A stretch of 64,000 nt of DNA from Vibrio splendidus (lineage in GTDB: Bacteria; Pseudomonadota; Gammaproteobacteria; Enterobacterales; Vibrionaceae): positions 1-64,000 of the forward strand of contig NZ_MCUN01000051.1 of assembly GCF_002873455.1 (NCBI RefSeq), in the 5' to 3' direction. Within the stretch, counting starts at the first letter, position 1, and every line of letters begins with the position of its first letter. The position numbers were made by a program, and so were the translations under genes. Below are positions 25,902-35,402 of this stretch, in pieces. The notes beneath the pieces were generated by a model. The model was not told the DNA's origin. It did no database searches and was given only the letters and a program-made list of their open reading frames with translations.

Positions 25902-26792
25902 TTATCCTTTTACACCACCCGACGTCAAACCGCCAACTAACCAACGTTGAGCCAGTAAGAACACGATCGTAATTGGAAGTGCTGATAGTACAGCTGCTGC
26001 CGCAAAGTCACCCCATAGGTAGTTCTGAGGATATAGGTATTGCTGCATACCTACCGCTAGCGTGTAAGAGTTCACATCCGATAATAGGATTGAAGCAACA
26101 GGTACCTCACCAACAACACCAATGAAAGATAGAATAAACACAACCGCTAGGATTGGCACAGAGAGTGGTAATAGAACCAATCTGAACGCTTGCCACGGCG
26201 TCGCACCATCCAATGCAGCGGCCTCTTCCAAAGAATTATCAATCGTCTCAAAATAACCCTTAATCGTCCACACGTGCAGTGCGATACCACCAAGGTAAGA
26301 GAAGATTAGACCGCCGTGCGTGTTCAAGCCTAGGAACGGGATGTATTGACCAAGTTTGTCGAACAGCGCGTAAATCGCTACCAAAGCCAATACTGCAGGG
26401 AACATTTGAAAAACCATCATCGCTTTCAAGATAGTTTCTTTACCTTTGAAGCGCATACGAGCAAATGCGTAAGCCGATGTAGTAGACAGCGCCACAATCA
26501 AAATAGACGTAATACCCGCTACTTTTATCGAGTTCCACAACCAAGTAAGTACAGGGAATGGAGGTGGCGTTACCGAACCATCAGCGTTGGTCACTGACAT
26601 ACCCAGAGCTAATTTCCAGTGCTCCAGTGATGGATTATCAGGAATCAAACTACCAGTCGCGAAGTTACCTTCACGGAACGAGATAGCAATAATCATTAAT
26701 AGTGGGAAGATAATTAGCGCTAAGAAGCACCACAACACTGCATGCGTTGCCCACACTCGGTATTTAAGGCCTTTACCTTGTACCATAGCCAT
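25902..26792 (-). CDS. malG: Maltose/maltodextrin ABC permease MalG
   Basis: This 296-aa inner-membrane permease has six TMs. The EAA loop that docks the ATPase is EEAAALDGATPWQAFRLVLLPLS. Ending with GGLTSGGVKG matches MalG. It is last in malE-malF-malG and starts 11 bp after malF. With MalF and two MalK subunits it imports maltodextrins bound by MalE. Confidence 0.96.
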   Translation of the reverse strand: MAMVQGKGLKYRVWATHAVLWCFLALIIFPLLMIIAISFREGNFATGSLIPDNPSLEHWKLALGMSVTNADGSVTPPPFPVLTWLWNSIKVAGITSILIVALSTTSAYAFARMRFKGKETILKAMMVFQMFPAVLALVAIYALFDKLGQYIPFLGLNTHGGLIFSYLGGIALHVWTIKGYFETIDNSLEEAAALDGATPWQAFRLVLLPLSVPILAVVFILSFIGVVGEVPVASILLSDVNSYTLAVGMQQYLYPQNYLWGDFAAAAVLSALPITIVFLLAQRWLVGGLTSGGVKG

Positions 26793-26803
26793 TGTCGTGC
26801 TCC

Positions 26804-28375
26804 TTAATCTTGAGTCAGTTTAGTGAAACGTAGGTTTAGTAACGCAAGTGCACCAACCAATAGGAAGATAAGCGTTGCGATAGCACTAGCTAGACCAAAG
26901 TCTTGACCGCCACCGCCTTCGAATGCGATTCGGTAGGTGTAGCTTACAAGTAGGTCTGTGTAACCCGCGGGCTCTGAAGTGCCAATCATGTTCGGGCCGC
27001 CGTTCGTCAATAGTTGAATCATTACAAAGTTATTGAAATTAAAGGCAAATGCTGCAATCAATAGCGGTGTAAGCGGCTTAATCATCAATGGGAATGTGAT
27101 TCGCTTGAAATTATCAATAAAGTTAGCACCATCGATTGCTGACGCTTCATACAAATCTTCAGGAATCGCTTTTAATAGGCCCATACATAAAATCATCATG
27201 TAAGGGAAACCTAGCCAAGTGTTAACAATCAACACCATGGTTTTCGCAAGAATCGGGTCGGAGAACCAGTTTGGGCTTAAGCCAAAGATACTCTCAAGCA
27301 CCATGTTGATCTCACCAAAGCTCTGGTTAAATAGGCCCTTAAAGATAAGAATCGAGATAAACGCTGGGACTGCGTAAGGCAGAATCAGTAGAACACGGTA
27401 GATTGAACGACCCTTTAACTCTTCCCACTGCACAATATTCGCAAGAATCAGACCAATGGCAAGTGTGAAAACAACCGTACAAATAGAAAATACAACGGTC
27501 CAGATGAAGATGCTGATGAAAGGTTCTTTAATGCCGTCATCTTTCCAAACACGCTCAAAGTTAGCCGTACCGATGTCTACAACAAAGCCTGGAGATATTG
27601 TATTACCAATAAACTCTCCTTTCTCGTCAACCGGTTGATAGAAACCCACTTCCATGTTTGGTTTCAATACTTCACCAGATTCATTGTTGATTAACGTTTC
27701 ACCGTCACCTTGAAGGGTGTAAAGCGGTGCGACAGCAGCAAACTTACGCAAACCACTCATACGGATATCATTACCATCTGGCAAGTGGAAATCTACACCA
27801 CTGATCGCAGAACGGTTTTGGATGATCGCTTTGATCTTCTCTTTTTCACCTTGTACAGATTCGATTGCAGATAGGTCCATCTCTGTTGCTGTCATACCTT
27901 CCAGAGAAAATACATCAGTTGCTAACAGCTGGTCGCCATCTTTCACAACGATCTGGTGACCGTTATCTGTTTTGTACAAAGTAAATGGGTAACTTTCACC
28001 GCTTTGGAATGAACGGTCTAAAAGAACGGTTTGAGTACGCTCTAGAGAGAGCTGGTTTTTTGCGCTGTAGTTAGTGAACGCAAGCCCTACGGTGTATGCC
28101 AGTGGGAAAAGAATGAATAAAATCATTCCGGCAATACCTGGGTAAATATAACGGTGGGCGTAAGTTTTCTTACTACCAAAAATGTAAAGTGCCAAAGCCG
28201 TTAAGATCACAGTAAGAAGCGCAAATGCGAGCTCACCGCGAGAATACATTAAAATTGTAGCGTAGCCATTAATTAAGCCAACACTACCAAGCAACCCCCA
28301 TTTGATGAAGACGCTTTTACTGCTTGGAAGGCTTGATGGTGCCGGGATCGCATCTGAACCTTGAACTGACTGCAT
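26804..28375 (-). CDS. malF: Maltose/maltodextrin ABC permease MalF
   Basis: This is a 523-aa permease. N-terminal TMs (about 25-70 and 75-100) precede a large periplasmic P2 loop (about 105-275) that contacts MalE, then the MetI-type domain with the EAA loop EDLYEASAIDGANFIDNFKRITFPL. Length and loop are typical of MalF. The gene starts 80 bp after malE, with a partial terminator hairpin in the gap. Confidence 0.96.
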   Translation of the reverse strand: MQSVQGSDAIPAPSSLPSSKSVFIKWGLLGSVGLINGYATILMYSRGELAFALLTVILTALALYIFGSKKTYAHRYIYPGIAGMILFILFPLAYTVGLAFTNYSAKNQLSLERTQTVLLDRSFQSGESYPFTLYKTDNGHQIVVKDGDQLLATDVFSLEGMTATEMDLSAIESVQGEKEKIKAIIQNRSAISGVDFHLPDGNDIRMSGLRKFAAVAPLYTLQGDGETLINNESGEVLKPNMEVGFYQPVDEKGEFIGNTISPGFVVDIGTANFERVWKDDGIKEPFISIFIWTVVFSICTVVFTLAIGLILANIVQWEELKGRSIYRVLLILPYAVPAFISILIFKGLFNQSFGEINMVLESIFGLSPNWFSDPILAKTMVLIVNTWLGFPYMMILCMGLLKAIPEDLYEASAIDGANFIDNFKRITFPLMIKPLTPLLIAAFAFNFNNFVMIQLLTNGGPNMIGTSEPAGYTDLLVSYTYRIAFEGGGGQDFGLASAIATLIFLLVGALALLNLRFTKLTQD

Positions 28376-28389
28376 AGAGGAACCTGCTA

Positions 28390-28440
28390 ACGATATAGAT
28401 AAAAAATAGAAAAGTAAGGAGAGGTTGCCCCCTCCTTAAA
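28390..28440 (-). terminator. malE-malF intercistronic hairpin
   Basis: On the minus strand TAAGGAG and CTCCTTA (28438-28415) form a stem followed by CTTTTCTATTTTTT. It may act as a partial terminator or a 3' stabiliser that keeps malE mRNA above malFG. Confidence 0.5.
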
Positions 28441-28455
28441 GGTAGAACTTGAGTA

Positions 28456-29640
28456 TTACTTAGTCATTCGAGCTTCTGCACCTTTCAGCGCTTGATCAAC
28501 AGTTTGGCGGCCATCAACAACGTTGCCGATCGCTTCTTCCATGCTGTACCAGAATGTAGTGAACTGAGGGATGTTAGGCATGATTTCGCCGTTCATCGCG
28601 TTGTCCATTGTTGCGGCAATACGCGTGTCACTGTCTAGTTGACGTTGGAAAGAGTTAAGAGCAACTGCGCCTAGTGGTTTGTCATCGTTCAAGCTTTTCA
28701 TACCTTCATCAGTTAGTAGGTAGTTTTCCATGAACTCAACAGCTAGGTCGCGGTTTGGAGAAGCAGTGCTGATACCACCCGCCCATACACCAACGAAAGG
28801 CTTAGAAGCTTTACCATTGAACTTAGGTAGTGTTGCAACGCCGTAGTCTACGCCCGCTTTCTCGATGTTTGCCCATCCCCAAGGACCATTGATTGTCATT
28901 GCAACGTTACCCGCAACGAATTCAGACTCAGCGACTGAGTAGTCCATGTCTGCAGAGATAACTTTGTCTTGTACCATCTTCTCGATGAAACCTAGAGACT
29001 TTTGAACACCATCAGTCGCTACGCCCGCATCTTTAATGTCGTAACCTTCAGCTGTTTGTTTGAATGCATAACCGCCGTCAGCTGCTAGTAGAGGCCATGT
29101 GAAGTAAGCGCCGCCACGTAGAGGCCACATGATCGCTTTCTTACCGTTTTTTTGAAGCTCAGCGTTAAGTGCTGGGATTTCTTCCCAAGACTTAGGTGGG
29201 TTAGGAACAAGTGCTTTGTTGTAGATAAGAGAAACTGACTCAACCGCTACTGGGTAAGCGATTGTTTTACCTTCGTAAGAAACAGCGTCCCATGCAAAAT
29301 CTACGATACCGTCTTTAGTCTCTTTAGAAGGTTTGATATCAGCAAGAAGACCCGCTTCTGCAAAACCACCAAAACGGTCGTGAGCGTAGAAGATCATGTC
29401 TGGGCCATCGCCAGCCGCTGCAACTTGAGAGAACTTCTCTTCTAGTTTATCTGGGAAAGCTACTGTTACTTTAACACCAGTGTCTTCTTCAAAGCGTTTG
29501 CCTACTTCAGCCATTCCTTCATAAGCTTTATCGCCACCAACCCAAATAGTTAGTTGACCTTCTTCGATAGCAGCGTTTGCACCAAATGAACCCAGAGCCA
29601 CAATTGTGCCTAGAGCTACAGCGCTTAGAGCGTTTTTCAT
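28456..29640 (-). CDS. malE: Maltose-binding periplasmic protein MalE
   Basis: This is a 394-aa substrate-binding protein. A signal peptide (MKNALSAVALGTIVALGSFG, cut after ANA) leads to a mature part with EEGQLTIWVGGDKAYEGMAEVG, MIFYAHDRFGGFAEAGLLADI and NGPWGWANIEKAGVDYGV, all hallmarks of MalE. The ATG at 29640 follows AAGGAT. A longer frame to 29676 has no support. It is divergent from malK across 664 bp carrying MalT- and CRP-like sites. Confidence 0.96.
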   Translation of the reverse strand: MKNALSAVALGTIVALGSFGANAAIEEGQLTIWVGGDKAYEGMAEVGKRFEEDTGVKVTVAFPDKLEEKFSQVAAAGDGPDMIFYAHDRFGGFAEAGLLADIKPSKETKDGIVDFAWDAVSYEGKTIAYPVAVESVSLIYNKALVPNPPKSWEEIPALNAELQKNGKKAIMWPLRGGAYFTWPLLAADGGYAFKQTAEGYDIKDAGVATDGVQKSLGFIEKMVQDKVISADMDYSVAESEFVAGNVAMTINGPWGWANIEKAGVDYGVATLPKFNGKASKPFVGVWAGGISTASPNRDLAVEFMENYLLTDEGMKSLNDDKPLGAVALNSFQRQLDSDTRIAATMDNAMNGEIMPNIPQFTTFWYSMEEAIGNVVDGRQTVDQALKGAEARMTK

Positions 29641-29826
29641 GTCAATATCCTTTTTATATTTATACGTAGGGCGCATTCAATTAAGACGAGCCAGTTTTCG
29701 AGGTTATGATCTGAGAAAACAGCCCCTAACTCATCATCCTAGCCACTACGCCCTAGCTATTATGGCTTAATTTCGTGATCGTCATCCGGTCAGATTGGAG
29801 ATCGAAGTCACAAAGTGTATACTCAT

Positions 29827-29842
29827 CGTGATCCACATCACC
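29827..29842. promoter_or_regulatory. Candidate CRP site
   Basis: CGTGATCCACATCACC matches TGTGA-N6-TCACA at 8 of 10 positions with correct spacing, about 185 bp before malE. Confidence 0.5.
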
Positions 29843-29899
29843 GTTATGTGGTGAATTTATTTGAACTGGATCGCTAATTGAGAGCAACCCAATTTATCT

Positions 29900-29947
29900 A
29901 CTCCTCCCCTCCTACTCCCCCTCGTTAAATTTTCATTGGGAGGATGT
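29900..29947. promoter_or_regulatory. Candidate MalT boxes
   Basis: On the minus strand GGGGAGGAGT (29909-29900) and GGGGAGTAGG (29920-29911) fit the GGGGA(T/G)GAGG MalT-box consensus at nine and eight of ten positions. A plus-strand GGGAGGATGT lies at 29938-29947. Tandem and oppositely directed boxes are usual at malE-malK. Confidence 0.5.
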
Positions 29948-30230
29948 ACGATTGCGCCAATTCACCGAAACTGCATTCATCCAAGAGTGGATAGTAAGAA
30001 CCCTTTACCAGCGAATGTCGTGTATAACCGCACTGTTCATTTAGTTGGCTTCACTGCACGCTGTTGTCTTTATTAAGCATCGAGCTAAATCTGTGATTGA
30101 ATCACGGGGGAGATTTAGCTGGATGTGGGGGAAATAGGCACCAGTTTGGCTATGACGGGTGGGCTTGGTTAAAGAATCCAAGTCTCACCCACTTTTTTCT
30201 TACTCATTCAATACTTACCAATTCCTACAG

Positions 30231-30259
30231 TTACTGCTGACCCAAAAATTTCTTATAAT
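30231..30259 (+). promoter_or_regulatory. Candidate malK promoter
   Basis: TATAAT at 30254-30259 is a perfect -10. TTACTG at 30231, 17 bp upstream, is a poor -35, as expected of an activator-dependent promoter. It is 45 bp before the malK start. Confidence 0.5.
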
Positions 30260-30304
30260 GATAAGCAGTAAAACTTAAAATTTGATCGATCGAGGACTAG
30301 CTAG

Positions 30305-31417
30305 ATGGCGAGTGTCACGTTAAAAAACGTTTATAAATCATATGGTGATGTACAGATTTCTAAGGACGTAACCTTAGACATCAACGAAGGTGAGTTCGTA
30401 GTATTCGTTGGACCATCAGGTTGTGGTAAATCGACGCTATTACGCTGTATCGCAGGTCTAGAAGACATTACGTCTGGTGATTTGTACATTGGTGACCAAC
30501 GCATGAATGACGTTGAGCCTTCAAAGCGTGGCGTAGGTATGGTATTCCAATCTTACGCGCTTTACCCTCACCTTAACCTTTACGACAACATGTCTTTCGG
30601 CCTTAAGTTAGCAAACGCAAACAAAGCTGAAATTGACAAGCGTGTTGAGCATGCTGCAGAAATCCTTCAGCTTGGTCACCTTCTTGAGCGTCAACCTAAA
30701 GCACTTTCTGGTGGTCAACGTCAACGTGTTGCTATTGGTCGTACTCTAGTTTCTCAACCAAACGTATTCCTACTTGATGAGCCTCTATCTAACCTAGATG
30801 CTGCGCTGCGAGTTCAAATGCGTTCGCAAATCACTAAACTACAACGTCAACTTGGTTGCACCATGATCTACGTTACCCACGATCAAGTGGAAGCGATGAC
30901 AATGGCCGATAAGATTGTTGTTCTTGATGGCGGTTATGTTTCCCAAGTGGGTAAACCTCTTGATCTTTACCACTACCCTCAAAACCGTTTCGTGGCAGGC
31001 TTTATTGGCTCACCGAAGATGAATTTTATGTCGGTTCACATTGAGCAAGCTGAAGCAGAACGCGTACAAGTTCAACTTTCTAACGGTATGACTTTCTGGA
31101 TCCCAGTTGATGGTACCACTGTCAATGCTGGTGACCGTATGTCTCTGGGTGTTCGTCCTGAACACTTGTTGTCTGCTGAAACAGGTGATGCGACGATTGA
31201 AGCTGAAGTGATGATGGTCGAGAAACTAGGTAACGAAACTCAGGTTTACCTAAACCTCGAAAGTGCTGATGCTGACGTTATTTATCGCCAACCAGACACG
31301 TTGACGATTGAGTCTGGTGATAAACTAGCGATTGGTATTCCTGCGCACCGTTGTCACTTGTTCCATAGCGATGGTCGCGCATGTCGTCGCTTGTACAAAG
31401 AGTACGGCACCGACTAA
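30305..31417 (+). CDS. malK: Maltose/maltodextrin import ATPase MalK
   Basis: This 370-aa ATPase has Walker A GPSGCGKST (about 36-44), signature LSGGQRQRVAIGRTL, Walker B NVFLLDEPLSNLD and H-loop VTHDQ. The C-terminal TOBE/regulatory domain (about 240-370) is the part that binds MalT and enzyme IIA-Glc in enterobacteria. GAGGA before ATG 30305 is a good ribosome site. It is monocistronic, divergent from malEFG, and ends in a clear terminator. Confidence 0.96.
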   Translation: MASVTLKNVYKSYGDVQISKDVTLDINEGEFVVFVGPSGCGKSTLLRCIAGLEDITSGDLYIGDQRMNDVEPSKRGVGMVFQSYALYPHLNLYDNMSFGLKLANANKAEIDKRVEHAAEILQLGHLLERQPKALSGGQRQRVAIGRTLVSQPNVFLLDEPLSNLDAALRVQMRSQITKLQRQLGCTMIYVTHDQVEAMTMADKIVVLDGGYVSQVGKPLDLYHYPQNRFVAGFIGSPKMNFMSVHIEQAEAERVQVQLSNGMTFWIPVDGTTVNAGDRMSLGVRPEHLLSAETGDATIEAEVMMVEKLGNETQVYLNLESADADVIYRQPDTLTIESGDKLAIGIPAHRCHLFHSDGRACRRLYKEYGTD

Positions 31418-31454
31418 TCGGTTCGCCTTTTTAAGATATAACTTGCCCATATCG

Positions 31455-31487
31455 AATCCCTCTTACCAAGTAAGGGGGATTTTTTTG
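31455..31487 (+). terminator. malK terminator
   Basis: AATCCCTCTTAC (31455-31466) pairs with GTAAGGGGGATT (with one wobble), followed by TTTTTT. Confidence 0.85.
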
Positions 31488-31562
31488 TTTAAAGACACCA
31501 ACTACTTTCGCTTTGATTGTTTAACTTTGCGCACCGCTCAATCAGCTTTTTCGAGCGGCAAC

Positions 31563-31592
31563 AAAAAAGGCCTAGCGGATGCTAGACCTTTA
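31563..31592 (-). terminator. Terminator of the 66-aa gene
   Basis: On the minus strand AAAGGTCTAGC pairs with GCTAGGCCTTT with one mismatch, then TTTTTTG. It lies 57 bp after the stop of the small gene. Confidence 0.65.
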
Positions 31593-31648
31593 TCTGTTTG
31601 AGCTAAAAGCCACCCTATCTAAACAATATAGGTTGGCCCTGCAGAAAC

Positions 31649-31849
31649 TTAGTGAATTGGCGTATCACTTGTTTTGTTGAACTGGCCAAAATGCTTTTCT
31701 AACACTTCTGGTGTTAGTTTGCCTTCCGCTTCTAGTCGCTTAAATTCAGCAACGATCGCTTTTTGCTCTTCAATTGATGGCAGTTTTACTTCTGGCTCAT
31801 CGCCCATCCCTTGAGTCATCTGCTCTAGTTCTTTTTCAAAATCGCTCAT
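31649..31849 (-). CDS. Small acidic protein of unknown function
   Basis: This 66-aa protein is Glu-rich and helical (FEKELEQMTQG, SIEEQKAIVAEFKRLEAEGKL, TPEVLEKHF). It looks like a small soluble adaptor-like protein conserved in vibrios, but I do not recognise a family. It has its own terminator. The ribosome site is AGGTAAGTATC-like. Confidence 0.7.
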   Translation of the reverse strand: MSDFEKELEQMTQGMGDEPEVKLPSIEEQKAIVAEFKRLEAEGKLTPEVLEKHFGQFNKTSDTPIH

Positions 31850-31964
31850 GATACTTACCTAAATATTAAACCTAATCAGATTTTACTCATTTACGCTCTG
31901 TGATGCTAGAGCGATTAAGTGCAAAGCTCGAAACCAGATCAAGCGAACGTCAGTTAACACAAGA

Positions 31965-32053
31965 CAAGCTTTAAATTAAAAAGAGCCAGATTCATAATTA
32001 AATGAATCCAACTCTAAGTATATGGCCACAGGCCTAATCTAAATTAAAGCTTA
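31965..32053 (-). terminator. Terminator region of the Cache MCP gene
   Basis: On the minus strand AGAG..GGATTCAT pairs with ATGAATC..CTCT followed by TTTTTAATTT (32015-31977). Outer arms AAGCTTTAAATT/AAATTAAAGCTT make the whole 31965-32053 stretch a larger imperfect palindrome. Confidence 0.6.
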
Positions 32054-32059
32054 TACAAG

Positions 32060-33976
32060 TTACAGCTTAAACGAACCTACCATCTTATCTAGACGAGAAG
32101 ACAGATCTCGAAGTTCTTGGCTCGCCTCTGCAAGTTGCTCTGCGGTACCCGTTGTCACTTCGTTGATTGCGTTAATCTCTTCAATGTTCTGGTTGATGGT
32201 GTGCACAACCGTTGATTGCTCTTCCGTTGCCGTTGCTACTTGCGTGTTACGGTCGGAGATATCCACGATACGGTCTGAAATACCACCCAGTACATCTACG
32301 GCTTCATCTGATGCTGCTACACCTTCAAGCGTAATAATTTTACCTGTACTCATTGCCATTACTGCATCTTTAGCATCGCTTTGCAGCTGGTTGATCATCT
32401 TCTGAATCTCTTCCGTTGAGTCTGCTGTGCGACTTGCTAGGTTTCGTACTTCATCAGCTACCACGGCAAAGCCACGGCCTTGCTCACCAGCCCGCGCTGC
32501 TTCAATCGCTGCGTTCAATGCGAGTAAATTAGTTTGCTCTGAAATATCACGGATAACACCCAGAATAGAACCAATGTCTTGTGTTGTTGAAGCCAGTTGC
32601 TCAACCACTTGACCCGTACTCTCAATATCTTGAGCTAAACGACTGATCGCGTCTTTTGCTTTGTTTACCACAGAACGGCCCACTTCAGTATTGCCCGAAG
32701 CTTGCGTTGCCGTTTCCGCAGCCGTTGCCGCATTTGATGCAATCTCGCTGATGGTCATACCCATTTGGTTAATGGCAGCAACCACTTGAAGAGTTTGATC
32801 ACGCTGCTCTTGACTGTTGTCGTGGGTGATGTGTGCTTTATTAGAAACACTCTCTGCCGCTACTTGAAGTGCTTGGCTCGTAGAACACACCTCTTTCATC
32901 GACTCGTGAATCTTTTCAATGAATCCATTGAAACCCGTTGAAAGCTGTGCAATTTCATCGTCGCCTTTCACTTCGATACGCTGCGCCAGATCGCCATCAC
33001 CTTCGCCAAGGTCACCAAATCGCTTCGCAAGAAATTTAATAGGTTGAGTAATGCTGTTTGCTAACACTACGCCCATTAGGATAAAGACTAAAGCCACGAT
33101 AGCTGTCATGATCAGCATCTTTTGCGCTGTCTCATCTAACTCTGCAAATACTTCATCAGTTGGAACAACACCAATAACAAACCAGTCCATTGACGACACA
33201 TACAAACTCGCGACAAACAGCTCTTGGCCTTGGCTTTCAGTAGTAATTAAGTTGAAGCCTGATTTGTTCAATAGTTGGCTTGCTTGAGGGCCGTAAAGTT
33301 GTTGAAGTGAGGAGTCGCTGCGTGAGCGTTCACGGTGAATTTGAACATCACCTTGGCTATCGGTTAAGAACACAAAGCCTGTATTCTCGATTTTAAAACC
33401 ATTAAGCAAGCTCACCATGTCATCCATAGACTTTGATAGACCAGACATTGCCAAACCAGAAGGCTGCTGGTAGTTAGCAAACATCTTCACTTCGCCGTTG
33501 GCTTCTTGGAACATGCTCACCATTGTTGGTTGCCCTGACTGGGTAAAACCAAAGAACCAGCCATCTTGTTGTTGGTTTAACTGACGCAAGAATCCGTTTT
33601 GGTTCCAGTAATATGCGGTTTGACGGTTCGCTACCGAGGCATCATTCAACTGATATTGGTGACGAACATTGTTCAGTTGTTTAACCAGCTTATTTTCTAG
33701 TTCCGGATCGCGATCGGTCGATTCGATAGCATCAGAAATGAATTCATTTGAAGCAATTTGCTCCGCCGCTAATAATAACTGAGAGACTTCACGGTCAATT
33801 TCACCATTGATTCGCTCAAGCATCCCAGGAAGCTCAATATTAACCAATCGATGACTCAATACATCTCTTGCTTGCTGTTGCGCCATCGCACCAACGATAA
33901 CCGTAGATGCAAGAACCGCGAAAGTAATACCGAGTACAACTTTCTGCTTAATACTCAAAGATTTAGCTTTAAACAT
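32060..33976 (-). CDS. Cache-domain chemoreceptor (MCP)
   Basis: This is a 638-aa transmembrane chemoreceptor. TM1 is at about 11-30; a periplasmic dCache-like ligand domain (about 35-275) contains YYWNQNGFLRQLNQQQDGWFFGFTQSGQ and SSMDWFVIGVVPTDEVF. TM2 (about 282-304), a HAMP domain (about 305-360) and a signalling domain with EQTNLLALNAAIEAARAGEQGRGFAVVADEVRNLA follow. The ligand is unknown; the family often senses amino acids or organic acids. It is monocistronic. Confidence 0.93.
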   Translation of the reverse strand: MFKAKSLSIKQKVVLGITFAVLASTVIVGAMAQQQARDVLSHRLVNIELPGMLERINGEIDREVSQLLLAAEQIASNEFISDAIESTDRDPELENKLVKQLNNVRHQYQLNDASVANRQTAYYWNQNGFLRQLNQQQDGWFFGFTQSGQPTMVSMFQEANGEVKMFANYQQPSGLAMSGLSKSMDDMVSLLNGFKIENTGFVFLTDSQGDVQIHRERSRSDSSLQQLYGPQASQLLNKSGFNLITTESQGQELFVASLYVSSMDWFVIGVVPTDEVFAELDETAQKMLIMTAIVALVFILMGVVLANSITQPIKFLAKRFGDLGEGDGDLAQRIEVKGDDEIAQLSTGFNGFIEKIHESMKEVCSTSQALQVAAESVSNKAHITHDNSQEQRDQTLQVVAAINQMGMTISEIASNAATAAETATQASGNTEVGRSVVNKAKDAISRLAQDIESTGQVVEQLASTTQDIGSILGVIRDISEQTNLLALNAAIEAARAGEQGRGFAVVADEVRNLASRTADSTEEIQKMINQLQSDAKDAVMAMSTGKIITLEGVAASDEAVDVLGGISDRIVDISDRNTQVATATEEQSTVVHTINQNIEEINAINEVTTGTAEQLAEASQELRDLSSRLDKMVGSFKL

Positions 33977-34435
33977 GTTTGGACCTTTAAAAAGAATCGC
34001 TCATTATTAGTAGACCTGAAACAGGACTTGGTTAGTGCGTCCCAACAAAGTGATGCACAACCTGAGCTATATATCGGCCACATTTAATAGAACTAGAGAG
34101 CGTTCTCTCAAAAATTTGCAAATGCGGTGTAACAACTCAATCATTTTCTTTTGGTTAGAGATTAGTTAACTAAATGCGAACTCCTTCTGACATTCACCCT
34201 TATTATCCAAATCTTTAAGTTTCATCTAAGTCAGGCAACATCACACCTTTGCGCTTTATTGTATAAATAGCGATTGATATGGTAAAAATCCAATGTTCAG
34301 TTACTTTCTAGCTAAACACTTGTAAATCTTTCCAATTTTGAAAAAATAAATTCCGCAAATGTACTGGAACTTTTTCATGGTAATCAGTGACCAATACTCA
34401 AAATAAAAATCAAATGGATACCCAGAGAGTCCAAA
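33977..34435. other. Divergent promoter region (MCP / Bat operon)
   Basis: About 460 bp of AT-rich sequence without a gene. It must hold the promoters of the Cache MCP and the moxR operon; no specific site could be assigned. Confidence 0.4.
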
Positions 34436-35392
34436 ATGCACAAAACAAATTTCGAAGTCCTTCAAAACTATTTAGAGTCTCAAATCATTGGTCAGCAAGA
34501 GCTCGTAAAACAACTGATGATCGCCTTACTGGCAGATGGTCATATCCTTGTTGAAGGGCCTCCAGGGTTGGCAAAAACCCGCGCAGTAAAATCACTGGCT
34601 GATTGCGTTGAGGGGGACTTCCATCGCATTCAATTCACGCCAGATCTATTGCCCGCTGATTTAACGGGTACCGATATATTTCGTCCAGAAACGGGAGAGT
34701 TCACCTTCCAATCTGGCCCGATTTTTAACTCGTTGATTCTAGCGGATGAGATCAACCGTGCTCCGGCGAAAGTGCAAGCCGCAATGCTAGAAGCGATGGC
34801 TGAGAAACAGGTGACCGCAGGTCGAAAAACCTATGCCTTACCCGATCTGTTTTTGGTAATGGCAACGCAAAACCCGATAGAGCAAGAAGGCACTTACCCG
34901 CTACCAGAAGCTCAATTAGACCGTTTCTTGCTACATTTAGAAGTGGCTTATCCAGACATGGAAAGTGAGCTGGAGATCTTGCGCCTAAACAGAGGCGAAG
35001 CTCAAGGCAATCAACCTGTTCAACCAGAGCCTATTTCTCAACAAACGATCTTCGAAGCTCGCCAAGAAGTACTCAACATTCACATGGCAGACACCATTGA
35101 GCAGTACATCATCAGACTGGTAATGGCGACTCGCCAGCCTAAGCAATACAGCGATCAACTTGACCAATGGTTAGACATGGGTGTTAGCCCGCGTGCAACC
35201 ATTGCGTTAGACCGTTGTGCCCGCGCTCACGCTTGGCTTGCTGGCCGCGACTATGTTACTCCACAAGATGTTCAAGCGATGGCATTCCCTGTATTACGCC
35301 ACCGCCTGCTTCGTAGCTACCACGCACAAGCCGAAGGGGTCACTGCAAACCAAGTGATCGCACACCTTATCTCGTTGGTTGGTAGCGCATAG
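34436..35392 (+). CDS. MoxR-family AAA+ ATPase
   Basis: This is a 318-aa AAA+ ATPase. Walker A is EGPPGLAKT (about 40-48), Walker B is LILADEINRAPAKVQ, and sensor 1 is MATQNPIEQEGTYPLPEAQLDRF, typical of MoxR. The C-terminal part is the AAA lid. MoxR proteins act as chaperone-like factors for VWA-domain partners; four such partner genes follow in the same operon. Its stop lies 10 bp before the preferred DUF58 start. Confidence 0.93.
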   Translation: MHKTNFEVLQNYLESQIIGQQELVKQLMIALLADGHILVEGPPGLAKTRAVKSLADCVEGDFHRIQFTPDLLPADLTGTDIFRPETGEFTFQSGPIFNSLILADEINRAPAKVQAAMLEAMAEKQVTAGRKTYALPDLFLVMATQNPIEQEGTYPLPEAQLDRFLLHLEVAYPDMESELEILRLNRGEAQGNQPVQPEPISQQTIFEARQEVLNIHMADTIEQYIIRLVMATRQPKQYSDQLDQWLDMGVSPRATIALDRCARAHAWLAGRDYVTPQDVQAMAFPVLRHRLLRSYHAQAEGVTANQVIAHLISLVGSA

Positions 35393-35402
35393 GGATACGC
35401 GC

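Larger units (their letters stand above)
29641..30304. promoter_or_regulatory. malE-malK divergent control region
   Basis: This 664-bp stretch has no gene. It contains purine-rich MalT-box-like motifs (29900-29947 and 30106-30135), a CRP-like site at 29827, and a -10 element at 30254 near malK. Its size fits the shared nucleoprotein control known for malEFG/malK in enterobacteria. malT itself is not in the window. Confidence 0.65.

Noticed and set aside
30086..30110. CRP-like TGTGATTGAATCAC near malK
   Set aside because: The spacer is five instead of six bases, so it does not fit a CRP site; the 29827 site is better.
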